Assembly: GCA_946616835.1 (NCBI GenBank)
Contig: CAMOJK010000005.1
Span: 1 to 64,000 of the forward strand
DNA: 64,000 bases
Direction of reading: 5' to 3'
DNA from: an uncultured Lachnospiraceae bacterium
GTDB lineage: Bacteria > Bacillota > Clostridia > Lachnospirales > Lachnospiraceae
Part shown: positions 43,629 through 56,700 of the stretch, piece by piece
Position numbering within the stretch: the stretch's first letter is position 1
Layout of the letters: every line of letters begins with the position of its first letter
The notes under the pieces: model-generated
Told to the model about the DNA's origin: nothing
The model's input: the letters and a program-made list of their open reading frames with translations, nothing else
Databases searched by the model: none
Made by a program: the position numbers and the translations under genes

Positions 43629-44578
43629 ATGAACGAGAAGAAGATGTATGCTGGTTTGCCGCGTCCAAAGAAGTTTGAGGAGCTGGAGTACAGGGATGAT
43701 TTCATGTTCTGCAGGACCATGGAGGATGTGGATCTTTGTCATGATGTGATAGAGTGTCTGATGCAGGAACCGGTCGGAGAACTGACACAGGTTCAGTCAC
43801 AGAGAGAGATAAAGATCACATCAGAAGGTAAGCCAATCAGGCTGGACATATACTCTGAAGAACCGGGGACGGTGTATGATGCTGAGATGCAGAACAAGAA
43901 CAATCAGTCTGTTGAGACCATGGCATTACCCAAAAGAAGCAGATTTTACCAATCTTCGATAGACAACGATCATATGGTAAAAAGGGAATGTATAAGCTGC
44001 TGCCGGTCAGCAAGGTTATCTTTATCTGCACTTTTGATCCCTTTGGGAAGGGAATTGGGAAATACACCTTCAGGGAAAGATGCGATGAGATGCCTGAGCT
44101 GGAATTGGGAGATGGAACGGAGAAACATTTCTTTAACTGTTCTTACAGAGGAAATGATATACCGGAGAGTGTCTTCAGATTCTATGAATATGTGGAAAAG
44201 GGAGTGCCGTCAGATGATCTGACAAGACGGATACACGAAGCAGTCATAAAAGGGAGAAAAAATGATATGTGGGAATCATCATATTTGAGAGAACAGGTAC
44301 TGTTTAATGAAATGAAAGCCGAAGCGCATGAAATCGGTCTTGAGGAAGGACGTGAAGAAGGAAGAACTTTAGGACTTGAAGAAGGCCGAGCAGAAGGCCG
44401 AGCAGAAGGTCGGGCAGAAGGTCGGGCAGAAGGGCGTGAACTAGGGCGCACGGAGGAAAGGACCCGGACAATATCCAATATGCTTCGTTCGGGAAAGTCA
44501 GCAGAGGCGATAGCCGATTTTTGCGGGTATCCGCTGGAACAGGTGAAGGAAGTGGAGAAAAATCTATTAAGTTCTTAA
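43629..44578 (+). pseudogene. Frameshifted Rpn-family PD-(D/E)XK nuclease gene
   Basis: The first frame encodes the N-terminal half (RPKKFEELEYRDDFMF, IRLDIYSEEPGTVYDAEMQN with the D and ExQ catalytic residues). From about 43985 the next frame continues with GMYKLLPVSKVIFICTFDPF and a C-terminus with four copies of GRAE before HTH-like ISNMLRSGKSAEAIADF. One base is missing in the AAAAAGGG run near 43980. Both halves together make about 316 residues, a normal length. AGGAGG precedes the ATG. A sequencing error or programmed slippage could also explain it. Confidence 0.8.
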
Positions 44579-44606
44579 CTGTAATGCACAAATTAACAAA
44601 AAAAAC

Positions 44607-44635
44607 TTGACATCTCAGTTTATAGAAATTATTAT
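44607..44635 (+). promoter_or_regulatory. Promoter of the gltB operon
   Basis: TTGACA, exactly 17 bp, TATTAT. Transcription would begin near 44642, at the base of the first hexaloop hairpin. Confidence 0.8.
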
Positions 44636-44641
44636 ATTTTA

Positions 44642-44737
44642 TGTCAATGGTGACACAGTTATATCGTATTGATTGAAACATTTATTTAGATCAAAAGACA
44701 ATGGCGTCTTGGGTTCGTACCCGAGGCGCCTTTTTTT
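44642..44737 (+). promoter_or_regulatory. Complete two-hairpin ANTAR RNA motif with terminator in the gltB leader
   Basis: Hairpin P1 is TGTC, loop AATGGT, GACA (44642-44655). Hairpin P2 is AAGAC, loop AATGGC, GTCTT (44695-44710). Both loops have A at position 1 and G at position 4, the two bases required by ANTAR proteins. P2 overlaps a 12-bp terminator stem (44703-44714 with 44719-44730) followed by seven T. ANTAR binding should hold P2 and prevent the terminator. Confidence 0.85.
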
Positions 44738-44797
44738 GCGGATCCGGCAGGTAAATGTCACGATGCTGCGAGGTATGGAAAATAAGGAGGAACCGGT

Positions 44798-47700
44798 ATG
44801 ACAGATCAGTTTGAGCAGGTAAGAGCAAAAGGATTGTACAGGCAGGAATTTGAGCATGACAACTGCGGCATCGGTGCAATCATTGATGTGGAGGGACGCC
44901 CCGGCCATAAGCTTGTAAGCGATGCTCTTTCCATTGTGGAGAATCTTGAGCACAGGGCAGGAAAGGATGCGGAAGGCAAGACCGGTGACGGTGTCGGCAT
45001 ACTGACTCAGATCCCGCATAAGTTCTTCGTAAAAAAGATGAAGGAGGCAGGAATCAATCTTCCGGGATATCGGCAGTATGGCGTGGGCATGTTTTTCTTC
45101 CCACAGAATGATCTCGATAAGAGGCAGGCAAAATCACTATTCGAGATAATCACAAGAAAGGCCGGTTTAAAGCTTTTAGGCTGGAGAAAAGTTGATGTAA
45201 ATCCGGATGTACTGGGAAGCAAGGCTAAAGAGTGCATGCCAGAGATTTATCAGGTTTTTATCGAAAGACCGGTTTCTGCTAAAACAGATCTTGATTTCGA
45301 CCGTATGCTCTACATTGTCCGCAGAGAGTTTGAACAGAGTAATGTTAATACTTACGTACCTTCATTGTCCTGCAGGACTATCGTATATAAGGGAATGTTC
45401 CTTGTAGGACAGCTTCGTATATTCTTCAGCGATCTTGAAGATAAGGATTATGAGTCAGCCGTTGCAATGGTTCATTCACGCTTTTCTACAAATACAGCAC
45501 CGAGCTGGAATCGGGCACATCCTAACCGTTTTATCGTACATAACGGTGAGATTAATACTATAAAGGGTAATGCGGACAAGATGCTTGCAAGAGAAGAAAC
45601 CATGCATACGGATGTTTTTTCTGCAGAAGATATGACAAAGGTTCTTCCTGTTATTTCCCAGAGCGGATCCGATTCCGCAATGCTTGACAATACGCTTGAG
45701 TTTCTTGTGATGAGTGGAATGGAGCTTCCGCTGGCTGCGGCTATAATGATACCTGAGCCCTGGTCACATAATGAGACTCTTTCACAGGAGGAAAGGGATT
45801 TTTATCAGTACTACGCTACCATGATGGAGCCCTGGGATGGTCCTGCTTCGATCCTTTTCTCAGACGGAGATGTAATGGGAGCAATTCTTGACCGTAACGG
45901 GCTCCGTCCGTCGAGGTACTATGTAATGGATGATGGCAGGCTTATACTTTCATCAGAGGTCGGAGTCCTCGATCTTGATGAGAGCCACATCATCAGGAAG
46001 GAACGTCTCCATCCGGGCAAGCTTCTTGTAGTAGATACAAGGGTAAAGAGGATTATCTATGATGAGGAGATAAAGGAAAAGTATGCGCTGGGTAAGCCTT
46101 ACGGTGAGTGGCTTGACAGTAAGCTTCTGACGCTTTCTTCATTGAAAGCACCGAATAAAAAAGTTGAGAGTTATACGGCCGAAGAGCGTGCCAGACTGCA
46201 GAAAGCTTTTGGCTATACCTGGGAAAACTATCACGACAGCATACTTTCAATGGCACTTAACGGCAGTGAAGCAATAGGCTCCATGGGTATTGATACTCCT
46301 ATCGCAGCATTATCAGATGAGTACCAGCCACTGTTCTATTATTTCAAGCAGTTGTTTGCACAGGTTACCAATCCTCCTATTGATGCGCAGCGTGAGGAGA
46401 TAGTTACATCCAGGTCTGTATATCTGGGAACGAACGGAAACCTGCTGGAAGAGAAACCTGATAACTGCCAGGTTCTTAAGATAAAGAATCCGATCCTGAC
46501 AGATCTTGACCTCCTGAAGATCCGCAATATGAAAAAAGAAGGTTTCAAGGTGGCACAGGTTTCCATACTTTTCTATAAGAGCACACCTATGAAGAGGGTT
46601 ATAAATCATCTCTTTGTAGAAGTAGACAAGGCTTACAGGGAAGGTGCAAATATCCTGATCCTTTCCGACAGAGGCGTGGATGAGAACCATGTGGCTATCC
46701 CGTCTCTGCTGGCTGTAGCTGCTGTACATAAGCACCTGGTTGAGACCAAGAAGTGTACGGCGATGTCCATAATACTTGAGTCCGGTGAACCCAGGGAAGT
46801 GCACCATTTTGCAACCTTATTGGGATATGGTGCATCTGCTATCAATCCCTATCTTGCGCATGCGACTATTGCTCAGCTTGTGGATGAGGAGCTGCTCGAT
46901 AAGGATTATTATGCCGCAGTCGATGATTATGATGATGCGATCCTTTTCGGCATAGTAAAGATCGCTTCCAAGATGGGTATCTCCACCATACAGTCATATC
47001 AGGGCAGCAAGATATTCGAAGCTATCGGTATTTCCGGGGATGTCATAAATGAATATTTCCCCGGGACAGTTAGCCGTGTGGGCGGTATCACTCTCGAAGA
47101 CATAGGCAGGGCAGCAGATAAGCAGCACAGCAGGGCTTTTGATCCCCTGGGACTTCCTGTAAATCTTGAGATGTCAGCTATGGGAAGGCATAAGGAAAGA
47201 AGCCAGGGAGAAAAGCACAGATACAATCCACGTACTATACATATGCTGCAGCTCGCTACAAGGGAAGGCAGTTATGACCGCTTTAAGGAATATACGAAGA
47301 TGGTGGATGATGAGACTACCGGGTATCTCAGAAGCCTTCTTGATTTCAGATATGCAGAAAGTGCCGTGCCACTGGATGAAGTTGAAAGTGAGGAATCCAT
47401 AGTAAAGAGATTCAAGACCGGTGCTATGTCATACGGTTCCATCTCTGAGGAAGCACATCAGACGCTGGCTGTCGCCATGAACCACCTGAAAGGAAAGAGC
47501 AACAGCGGTGAAGGCGGAGAGAGTGATGAGCGTATAGAATCAGCAGGTACAAAGGATGACAGAAGCTCTGCTATAAAACAGGTAGCAAGCGGACGTTTCG
47601 GTGTTACCAGCCGTTATCTTGTAAGTGCAAAAGAAATACAGATCAAGATGGCGCAGGGGGCAAAGCCGGGCGAAGGCGGGCATCTTCCGGGCAAGAAAGT

Positions 47701-49348
47701 ATATCCCTGGATTGCAAAGACCAGGCACTCTACTCCGGGTGTGAGTCTTATATCGCCGCCTCCTCACCATGATATCTATTCCATAGAAGATCTTGCACAG
47801 CTTATTTATGACCTTAAGTGTGCCAATAAGAATGCGCGTATATCGGTCAAGCTGGTATCCGAGGCAGGCGTGGGCACGGTAGCTGCAGGTGTTGCAAAAG
47901 CAGGTGCGGCGGTAGTTCTGGTATCCGGATATGACGGAGGTACCGGTGCGGCACCGCTTTCTTCCATACATAATGCAGGTCTTCCCTGGGAGCTGGGCCT
48001 TGCTGAAACCCATCAGACACTTTTAGCTAACGGCTTAAGAAACCGGGTGGTTATAGAGACTGACGGCAAGCTCATGAGTGGAAGGGATGTGGCCATAGCT
48101 GCTATGCTCGGTGCGGAGGAGTTCGGCTTTGCTACAGCTCCCCTGATCACAATGGGGTGTGTAATGATGAGACAGTGCCAGTCTGATACCTGCCCTATGG
48201 GTGTGGCAACACAGAATCCTGAGCTTAGGAAACGCTTTGCGGGCAAACCTGAGTATGTGGAGAATTTCATGATCTTTATCGCAAGGGAGTTAAGAGAGAT
48301 CATGGCAAGTCTCGGGATCAGGTCAGTTGAGGAGCTGGTAGGAAGAAGCGACCTGCTTAAGGTTAAGGATGGTCTTAAGGATAATCAGGAAAAGATCGAT
48401 CTTTCCGGGATACTTATGCATATGGAGGGAGAAAAGATATCTCACGAGGATCAGTATCTGTATGATTTCAGGCTTCAGGATACCAAGGATGAAAGCGTGC
48501 TGCTTAAGTCAAAGGCTGTAAAACATGCGATCGAGACCGGCGAAAAGGCGGAGGTCAAAGTACATCTTCAGAGTATAGACAGAACCTTTGGAACTCTGCT
48601 TGGCGCGGAGATCACCAGGAAGAATCATGAAGGTCTGGCCGAGGATACCATTACCGTTAACTGTACAGGTTCCGGCGGACAGAGCTTTGGTGCTTTCATA
48701 CCTAAAGGACTTACCTTGAATCTTACGGGAGACAGCAATGACTACTTCGGAAAAGGCCTGTCAGGCGGAAAGCTTATAGTATCCGCACCTGTGGAGGCAC
48801 AGTATGATCCGGAGGAAAATATCATCATAGGAAATGTGGCACTCTACGGTGCTACATCAGGACAGGCGTATATAGCAGGTAAGGCCGGGGAAAGATTTGC
48901 CATAAGGAATTCCGGTGCAACAGCAGTAGTTGAGGGTGTCGGCGAGCATGGCTGTGAATATATGACCGGAGGTACGGTAGTCATACTGGGAGAGACCGGC
49001 AAAAACTTTGCTGCCGGTATGAGCGGCGGTATCGCTTATGTACTTGATGAGGGCAACACTCTTTATAAGAATCTGAATAAGCAGCTTGTCAGCATGGAGA
49101 TGCTTGAACATAAGGAAGATCTGGATGAGCTTAAGCGCATTATTACAGAGCATGTGGCGCATACAGGCTCAAGGAAGGGGCAGCTTATACTTTCAAAATT
49201 TGATGAATATGTTCCTCATTTCAAGAAGATCATACCTGCTGACTACAAGGAGATACGCAGGCTCATTGCCAGGGAGATGGAAGCGGGAGCTGATACAGAG
49301 GCTGCAAAGATAGAAGCCTTCAAAGCGTTCATAGGAGGTGCCAGATAA
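44798..49348 (+). CDS. gltB: Glutamate synthase large subunit
   Basis: The 1516-residue subunit transfers the glutamine amide to 2-oxoglutarate. The amidotransferase Cys is Cys23 in DNCGIGAI (after a short propeptide). The FMN barrel contains SGEGGE, HLPGKKV and AKAGAAVVLVSGYDGGTGAA. The 3Fe-4S cluster motif CX5CX4C is in MRQCQSDTCPMG with the preceding Cys. The C-terminal Gly-rich beta-helix is present. It overlaps gltD by TAATG and follows the two-hairpin leader. Confidence 0.97.
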   Translation: MTDQFEQVRAKGLYRQEFEHDNCGIGAIIDVEGRPGHKLVSDALSIVENLEHRAGKDAEGKTGDGVGILTQIPHKFFVKKMKEAGINLPGYRQYGVGMFFFPQNDLDKRQAKSLFEIITRKAGLKLLGWRKVDVNPDVLGSKAKECMPEIYQVFIERPVSAKTDLDFDRMLYIVRREFEQSNVNTYVPSLSCRTIVYKGMFLVGQLRIFFSDLEDKDYESAVAMVHSRFSTNTAPSWNRAHPNRFIVHNGEINTIKGNADKMLAREETMHTDVFSAEDMTKVLPVISQSGSDSAMLDNTLEFLVMSGMELPLAAAIMIPEPWSHNETLSQEERDFYQYYATMMEPWDGPASILFSDGDVMGAILDRNGLRPSRYYVMDDGRLILSSEVGVLDLDESHIIRKERLHPGKLLVVDTRVKRIIYDEEIKEKYALGKPYGEWLDSKLLTLSSLKAPNKKVESYTAEERARLQKAFGYTWENYHDSILSMALNGSEAIGSMGIDTPIAALSDEYQPLFYYFKQLFAQVTNPPIDAQREEIVTSRSVYLGTNGNLLEEKPDNCQVLKIKNPILTDLDLLKIRNMKKEGFKVAQVSILFYKSTPMKRVINHLFVEVDKAYREGANILILSDRGVDENHVAIPSLLAVAAVHKHLVETKKCTAMSIILESGEPREVHHFATLLGYGASAINPYLAHATIAQLVDEELLDKDYYAAVDDYDDAILFGIVKIASKMGISTIQSYQGSKIFEAIGISGDVINEYFPGTVSRVGGITLEDIGRAADKQHSRAFDPLGLPVNLEMSAMGRHKERSQGEKHRYNPRTIHMLQLATREGSYDRFKEYTKMVDDETTGYLRSLLDFRYAESAVPLDEVESEESIVKRFKTGAMSYGSISEEAHQTLAVAMNHLKGKSNSGEGGESDERIESAGTKDDRSSAIKQVASGRFGVTSRYLVSAKEIQIKMAQGAKPGEGGHLPGKKVYPWIAKTRHSTPGVSLISPPPHHDIYSIEDLAQLIYDLKCANKNARISVKLVSEAGVGTVAAGVAKAGAAVVLVSGYDGGTGAAPLSSIHNAGLPWELGLAETHQTLLANGLRNRVVIETDGKLMSGRDVAIAAMLGAEEFGFATAPLITMGCVMMRQCQSDTCPMGVATQNPELRKRFAGKPEYVENFMIFIARELREIMASLGIRSVEELVGRSDLLKVKDGLKDNQEKIDLSGILMHMEGEKISHEDQYLYDFRLQDTKDESVLLKSKAVKHAIETGEKAEVKVHLQSIDRTFGTLLGAEITRKNHEGLAEDTITVNCTGSGGQSFGAFIPKGLTLNLTGDSNDYFGKGLSGGKLIVSAPVEAQYDPEENIIIGNVALYGATSGQAYIAGKAGERFAIRNSGATAVVEGVGEHGCEYMTGGTVVILGETGKNFAAGMSGGIAYVLDEGNTLYKNLNKQLVSMEMLEHKEDLDELKRIITEHVAHTGSRKGQLILSKFDEYVPHFKKIIPADYKEIRRLIAREMEAGADTEAAKIEAFKAFIGGAR

Positions 49349-50832
49349 TGGGAAAGACGAGCGGTTTTTTGGAATATGAAAGGGAAGACGGCCGTGTGAG
49401 GCCGGAATCAGAGAGAGTTATGGACTTTCGCGAGTTTCACGAGAGGCTTGAGCTGGCAGACCAAAGCAGACAGGCTGCCAGATGCATGGACTGTGGTGTG
49501 CCCTTCTGTCAGGCCGGTGTGATGATAGCGGGTATGGCATCAGGCTGTCCTCTTCACAATCTTGTTCCTGAAGTAAATGATCTGGTTTACAGGGGGAGGA
49601 TGGAAGAAGCATACAGGAGGCTTTCCGTTACACACAGTTTTCCTGAGTTTACCAGCAGGGTATGCCCTGCGCTCTGTGAAGCTGCCTGTGCCTGCGGGCT
49701 TCATGATGCGCCTGTTTCAACAAAGGAAAATGAGAAGGCTGTTATCGAATATGCTTATGAGCATGATCTGGTAAAAGAAGAAGTACCTGCAGTAAGGACC
49801 GGGAAGAAAGTGGCTGTCATAGGAAGCGGCCCCTCAGGTCTCGCTGCGGCACAGCTTTTAAACAGACGAGGTCACGAAGTCACTGTATATGAAAGAAGGG
49901 ACCGTGTGGGCGGTCTGTTAAGATACGGTATTCCTAATATGAAACTTGATAAATCAGTAATCGACAGACGGGTGCATCTTATGGAAGAGGCAGGTGTCAG
50001 ATTTGTTGTTAATACTGATGTAGGTAAGGATATTACCGCAGCAGAGCTAAATAAGGAATATGACAGCGTGATACTTTGTTGCGGTGCATCAAACCCAAGG
50101 AACATAATCGCACCGGGAAGGGATGCAAAGGGAATCAGGTTCGCAGTGGATTTCCTCTCGGAAGTTACCAAGAAGCTTCTTGATAGTGAATTCAAGGATG
50201 TGCCTTATGAGCTTGCAAAGGATAAGGATGTAATAATAATAGGCGGAGGTGATACAGGCAATGACTGTGCAGGAACCTGCATAAGACTGGGAGCAAAGAG
50301 CGTTACACAGCTTGAGATGATGCCCGAGCCTCCCAAGGAAAGAACTTTGTCCAATCCCTGGCCTGAATGGCCGAAGGTCCTTAAGGTGGATTATGGTCAG
50401 GAAGAATCAATATGGAAATTCGGCCATGATCCGAGGGTTTATCAGACCACGGTAAAGGAATTCGTAAAAGACAAAAAAGGAAACCTTAAGGAAGTGGTGT
50501 TAGTATCTCTCGAAGCCAAAAAGGATGAAAAGACCGGCAGGATGAACATGGTACCTGTAGAGGGAACCGAGAAGACTGTTCCTGCACAGCTTGTACTTAT
50601 AGCCGCAGGTTTCCTTGGAAGCGAGAAGTATGTTACGGATGATTTCGGCGTAGAGCTTGATGGAAGGACAAATATAAAAACTGAGCCGGGGAAGCATGCA
50701 TCATCAAAGGAGCAGGTCTATGCCGCGGGTGATGTGCACAGAGGACAGTCCCTGGTGGTATGGGCAATTGCTGAAGGAAGGGCTGCAGCCAGGGAAGTTG
50801 ATGAGGCACTTATGGGATATACAAATCTGTAA
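49348..50832 (+). CDS. gltD: Glutamate synthase small subunit
   Basis: A 494-residue flavoprotein that feeds NAD(P)H electrons to GltB. The N-terminal iron-sulfur cysteines (ARCMDCGVPFCQ, CPALCEAACACG), the FAD site VIGSGPSGLAAAQLLNRRGH, the NADPH site IIGGGDTGNDCAG and the closing YAAGDVHRGQSLVVWAI are intact. Its start overlaps the gltB stop, so the subunits are coupled in translation. Confidence 0.96.
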   Translation: MGKTSGFLEYEREDGRVRPESERVMDFREFHERLELADQSRQAARCMDCGVPFCQAGVMIAGMASGCPLHNLVPEVNDLVYRGRMEEAYRRLSVTHSFPEFTSRVCPALCEAACACGLHDAPVSTKENEKAVIEYAYEHDLVKEEVPAVRTGKKVAVIGSGPSGLAAAQLLNRRGHEVTVYERRDRVGGLLRYGIPNMKLDKSVIDRRVHLMEEAGVRFVVNTDVGKDITAAELNKEYDSVILCCGASNPRNIIAPGRDAKGIRFAVDFLSEVTKKLLDSEFKDVPYELAKDKDVIIIGGGDTGNDCAGTCIRLGAKSVTQLEMMPEPPKERTLSNPWPEWPKVLKVDYGQEESIWKFGHDPRVYQTTVKEFVKDKKGNLKEVVLVSLEAKKDEKTGRMNMVPVEGTEKTVPAQLVLIAAGFLGSEKYVTDDFGVELDGRTNIKTEPGKHASSKEQVYAAGDVHRGQSLVVWAIAEGRAAAREVDEALMGYTNL

Positions 50833-50883
50833 TGTGGTGTGGCAAGCGTTTATTCTTATTGACGGTGGCACAATGTTCTTTGA

Positions 50884-52524
<1,641 letters not shown>

Positions 52525-52555
52525 AAACGAATGAAAAGCGAAGGCTTTGCAGGGT

Positions 52556-52583
52556 TTTGAAGCATATAAAAAATGTGTATAAT
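52556..52583 (+). promoter_or_regulatory. Promoter of carA
   Basis: TTTGAA, 16 bp, TATAAT at 52578-52583, about 50 bp before the chosen carA start. Confidence 0.6.
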
Positions 52584-52631
52584 TTGAGTGCGTTCACGCT
52601 GATAGTGGATGGCAAAGGAGAAACGAAAGTA

Positions 52632-53711
52632 ATGGAACTTAACAGAAAACTGATCCTGGCGGACGGATCTGAATATCTGGGAACCGGCTTTGGCGGCAGC
52701 AAAACCGTCGTGTGTGAGATAGTCTTCAATACATCAATGGCAGGTTATCAGGAGATAGTTTCGGATCCTTCATATACCGACCAGGCTATTGTAATGTCAT
52801 ATCCGCTTATCGGAAACTACGGTGTTGCGGATGAGGATTTCGAAAGCAGGATGATATCTCCATCTGCATTTATTGTTAGGGATATAAATGATAACCCTTC
52901 AAATTTCAGGTCAGCCAAGACACTGCCTGAACTTTTGGAGGAAAACGGTATCCCCGGAATATGTGGCGTAGATACGAGAAAGCTTGTAAGAAGTATTCGT
53001 GACAACGGTTCCGGAAGGTGCATAATTACCGATGAAGATATGTCCGCGGAGGAAGGCCTTAAGATAATAGAGGAAACACCGATACCGCATGATGCGGTTA
53101 AGAGATGCAGCTGTTCGAAGAAGTGGTACAGCCGTACTTCAAATCCGTTATTTAATGTGGTGGCAATAGACTGTGGAATGAAGTCGAATATCGTAAGGAT
53201 GCTCAATCGCAGCAGATGTAATGTTACTATTGTTCCCTATGATACTGACTGGGAAGAAATCCTTTCACTTCATCCGGACGGAGTGTTCATTTCAAACGGG
53301 CCAGGAGACCCTTGTGATGTGCCGGAGGTGATAGAAACATTGAAAAACTTAAGGGGAAAGATTCCTATGTTCGGTATCTGTCTCGGTCACCAGCTCCTTT
53401 CGCTTTCTTACGGAGCAAAGACATACAAATTAAAATTCGGCCACAGGGGCGGAAACCATCCCGTGCGTGATGTCCGCAGCGGAAAGATTGAGATAACAAG
53501 CCAGAACCACAGCTATGCAGTTGAGGAGGAGTCACTAAAGGGAACCGGCCTTAAGGTTTCACACATAAATGTACTGGACAATACCGTAGAGGGAATTTAC
53601 AGCGATGAGGATAAGGTATTTTCCGTGCAGTACCATCCTGAAAGTGCACCGGGCCCTCAGGACAGCGGATATCTGTTTTCCCGTTTTACCGATCTGATGA
53701 AAAGAGGTTAA
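52632..53711 (+). CDS. carA: Carbamoyl-phosphate synthase small subunit
   Basis: The 359-residue glutaminase subunit supplies ammonia to CarB. NGPGDPCDV, FGICLGHQLL (nucleophile Cys) and QYHPESAPGP are intact. ATG 52632 is preferred because AAGGAG lies before it and a promoter overlaps the longer upstream frame. carB starts 6 bp after its stop. Confidence 0.96.
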   Translation: MELNRKLILADGSEYLGTGFGGSKTVVCEIVFNTSMAGYQEIVSDPSYTDQAIVMSYPLIGNYGVADEDFESRMISPSAFIVRDINDNPSNFRSAKTLPELLEENGIPGICGVDTRKLVRSIRDNGSGRCIITDEDMSAEEGLKIIEETPIPHDAVKRCSCSKKWYSRTSNPLFNVVAIDCGMKSNIVRMLNRSRCNVTIVPYDTDWEEILSLHPDGVFISNGPGDPCDVPEVIETLKNLRGKIPMFGICLGHQLLSLSYGAKTYKLKFGHRGGNHPVRDVRSGKIEITSQNHSYAVEEESLKGTGLKVSHINVLDNTVEGIYSDEDKVFSVQYHPESAPGPQDSGYLFSRFTDLMKRG

Positions 53712-53717
53712 GAAAAA

Positions 53718-56700
53718 ATGCCAAAGCGAACTGATATAAAAAAGGTACTTGTGATAGGATCAGGTCCCATCGTTATCGGGCAGGCAGCGGAATTTGATTA
53801 TGCAGGAACCCAGGCCTGTCTTGCACTTAAGGAAGAAGGCTATGAAGTAATACTTGCTAATTCAAATCCAGCCACCATAATGACTGATCATGCCATAGCT
53901 GACAAGGTATATATGGAGCCGCTGACTCTGGAGTATATGGCAAGGATATGCCGCTATGAAAGACCTGATGCCATTGTGCCGGGAATAGGAGGACAGACAG
54001 GACTTAATCTTTCTCTGCAGCTATACGATAAGGGCGTGCTTGATGAATGCGAGATAGAACTGTTGGGAACTGATGCAGAAAGCATCCGAAGGGCTGAGGA
54101 CAGGGAGCAGTTCAAGGAATTGTGTGAAAGCCTGGGAGAACCGGTAGTTCCTTCGGCTATAGCAGAGAGCATGGAAGAAGGATTAGCGGCAGCAGAGGAG
54201 ATAGGTTATCCTGTTATCCTGAGGCCTGCTTTTACCCTGGGCGGAACCGGCGGCGGTTTTGCGAATGACGAGGAAGAGATGCGTGAGAGGATGAAGAATG
54301 CTCTTGCACTGTCTCCTGTGCATCAGGTACTGGTAGAGAAAAGTATCAAGGGCTACAAAGAGATTGAATATGAGGTTATGCGTGATGCTAATGACACAGC
54401 CATTACCGTCTGCAATATGGAAAACCTTGATCCTGTGGGCATACATACCGGTGACTCCATAGTGGTTGCACCCAGCCAGACACTTACAAATAAAGAATAC
54501 CATATGCTGAGGGACAGCGCATTGAGGATAATCAGGGCGCTTAAGATAAAGGGCGGGTGCAATGTTCAGTTTGCGCTGGATCCGGAATCCTTTAATTATT
54601 ACGTAATAGAAGTCAATCCAAGGGTATCCCGTTCATCTGCACTTGCATCCAAGGCCAGCGGCTATCCTATTGCAAGGGTGTCGGCAAAGATCGCAATAGG
54701 AATGAATCTAGATGAGATAGAGCTTGCCAATACACCGGCCTGCTTTGAGCCTGCTTTGGATTATGTTGTGACCAAGATGCCCAGGTTCCCCTTCGATAAG
54801 TTTACGCTGGCATCAAATGTGCTTTCTACCCAGATGAAAGCTACAGGCGAGACCATGAGCGTGGGCAGGACTTTGGAGGAAAGTCTTCTTAAGGCTATCC
54901 GTTCGCTGGAGGATGGAAAGAACCACATTCATTTGGCGAAATTCGATGTAGAGAATCTTTCGGACAAGCCGGAGCCTGAAAACCGGAAGGAGGCAATCGA
55001 GAAACTGCTTTCCTACATAGAGGAAGGGACAGACGACCGGATATATGCAATATCTGAGCTTTTATGGCTCGGTGCGGATCCCCAGACTATCTATTCAAGA
55101 ACTAAGATAGATATGTTCTTCCTTGATAAGATCAAAATGATAGTTGACCATGAGATTAAGCTGGAAGAGACCTGCAGGCTCGATGAAAACGGAAAGCCTG
55201 TTATTGACAGGGATACTCTGTATGAAGCAAAGAGGATGGGATTTTCCGATTCATATATAGCTGAACTTTTAGGGTGTACGGAGGATGATGTCTGGGAATT
55301 GAGACGTTCTTACGGCATGCATCCGGTTTACAAAATGATTGATACCTGTGCCAGTGAGTTTGAAAGCTATGTTCCGTATTTTTACTCAACTTACGAGGAA
55401 GAAAACGAATCAATCGTCTCGGATAATAAAAAGATAATAGTTCTCGGTTCCGGACCCATAAGGATAGGTCAGGGTGTGGAATTTGATTATTCAACAGTCC
55501 ATGCCGTAAAGACTATTCATGAAAGAGGCTATGAAGCCATCGTCATCAATAACAATCCGGAAACTGTTTCCACTGACTATACCACAGCTGACAAGCTTTA
55601 TTTCGAGCCTCTTACCGTAGAGGATATAATGAACATCATAGAACTTGAGAAACCTATCGGTGTCATAACATCCTTAGGAGGTCAGACGGCAGTCAATCTT
55701 GCAGAGCCTCTAGCAAAAAGAGGCGTAAAGATCATAGGTACCGGATGCGAAGCAATATTTGCCGCAGAGGACAGGGATGCGTTTGAAAATGTGATTAATA
55801 AGCTTGGCATACCACATCCTGAGGGGCTTGCCGTTACCAATATACCTGATGGTATCAAGGCTGCAGAACAGATAGGTTACCCTGTGCTTGTACGTCCATC
55901 ATTCGTCCTGGGCGGCAGGGCAATGGAGATCGTTGCAAATGAGGAGATGCTTGTTCATTACTTAAAGAACGCAGTTGAGATCGATGCTGACAGGCCCGTG
56001 CTGGTTGATAAGTACATAGTGGGAAAGGAAGTGGAGATTGATGCCGTATGTGACGGAGAAAGCGTATTCCTGCCGGGGATCATGGAACTGGTAGAGCGTA
56101 CCGGTGTGCATTCAGGAGACAGCATGAGTGTTTATCCTCCTTTCTCGATATCGCAGAAGGTCAAGGATACGATATGGGAATATACAAGGAAGCTTGGCAT
56201 CGGAATAGGAATAGTCGGTCTCTATAATATACAGTTTATCGTGGATAAGGATGACAGTGTGTACATAATTGAAGTTAATCCCAGAGGATCAAGGAGCGTG
56301 CCTTTTCTTTCCAAGTCAACAGGTGTATCCCTTGTGGATATCGCAACTAAGGTAATGCTGGGAGAGAGCCTTAAGGACCAGGGATTAGCTGATACCATCA
56401 CAAAGGAGAAAGATTTCTGGTATGTAAAGGCTCCTGCATTTTCTTTTGAAAAGCTTAACGGAATGGACGCATACCTTTCGCCTGAGATGAAATCAACAGG
56501 GGAAGCAATAGGCTATGACAAGAGCCTTAAGAGAGCGCTGTATAAAGCATTGCAGGCTTCCGGTATCAAAATGAAGGAATACGGTACTGTAATGGTAACA
56601 CTTGCTGATGAGGATAAGGATGAGGCACTTCCGCTTATCAGGCGTTTCTATGAGCTGGGATTCAATATTGAGGGAACCATAGGAACTGCAATGTATCTTA

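Noticed and set aside
44340-44450. GAAGGCCGAGCA tandem repeats as a possible recombination site
   Set aside because: They encode GRAE repeats that are common in the C-terminus of Rpn-type proteins.
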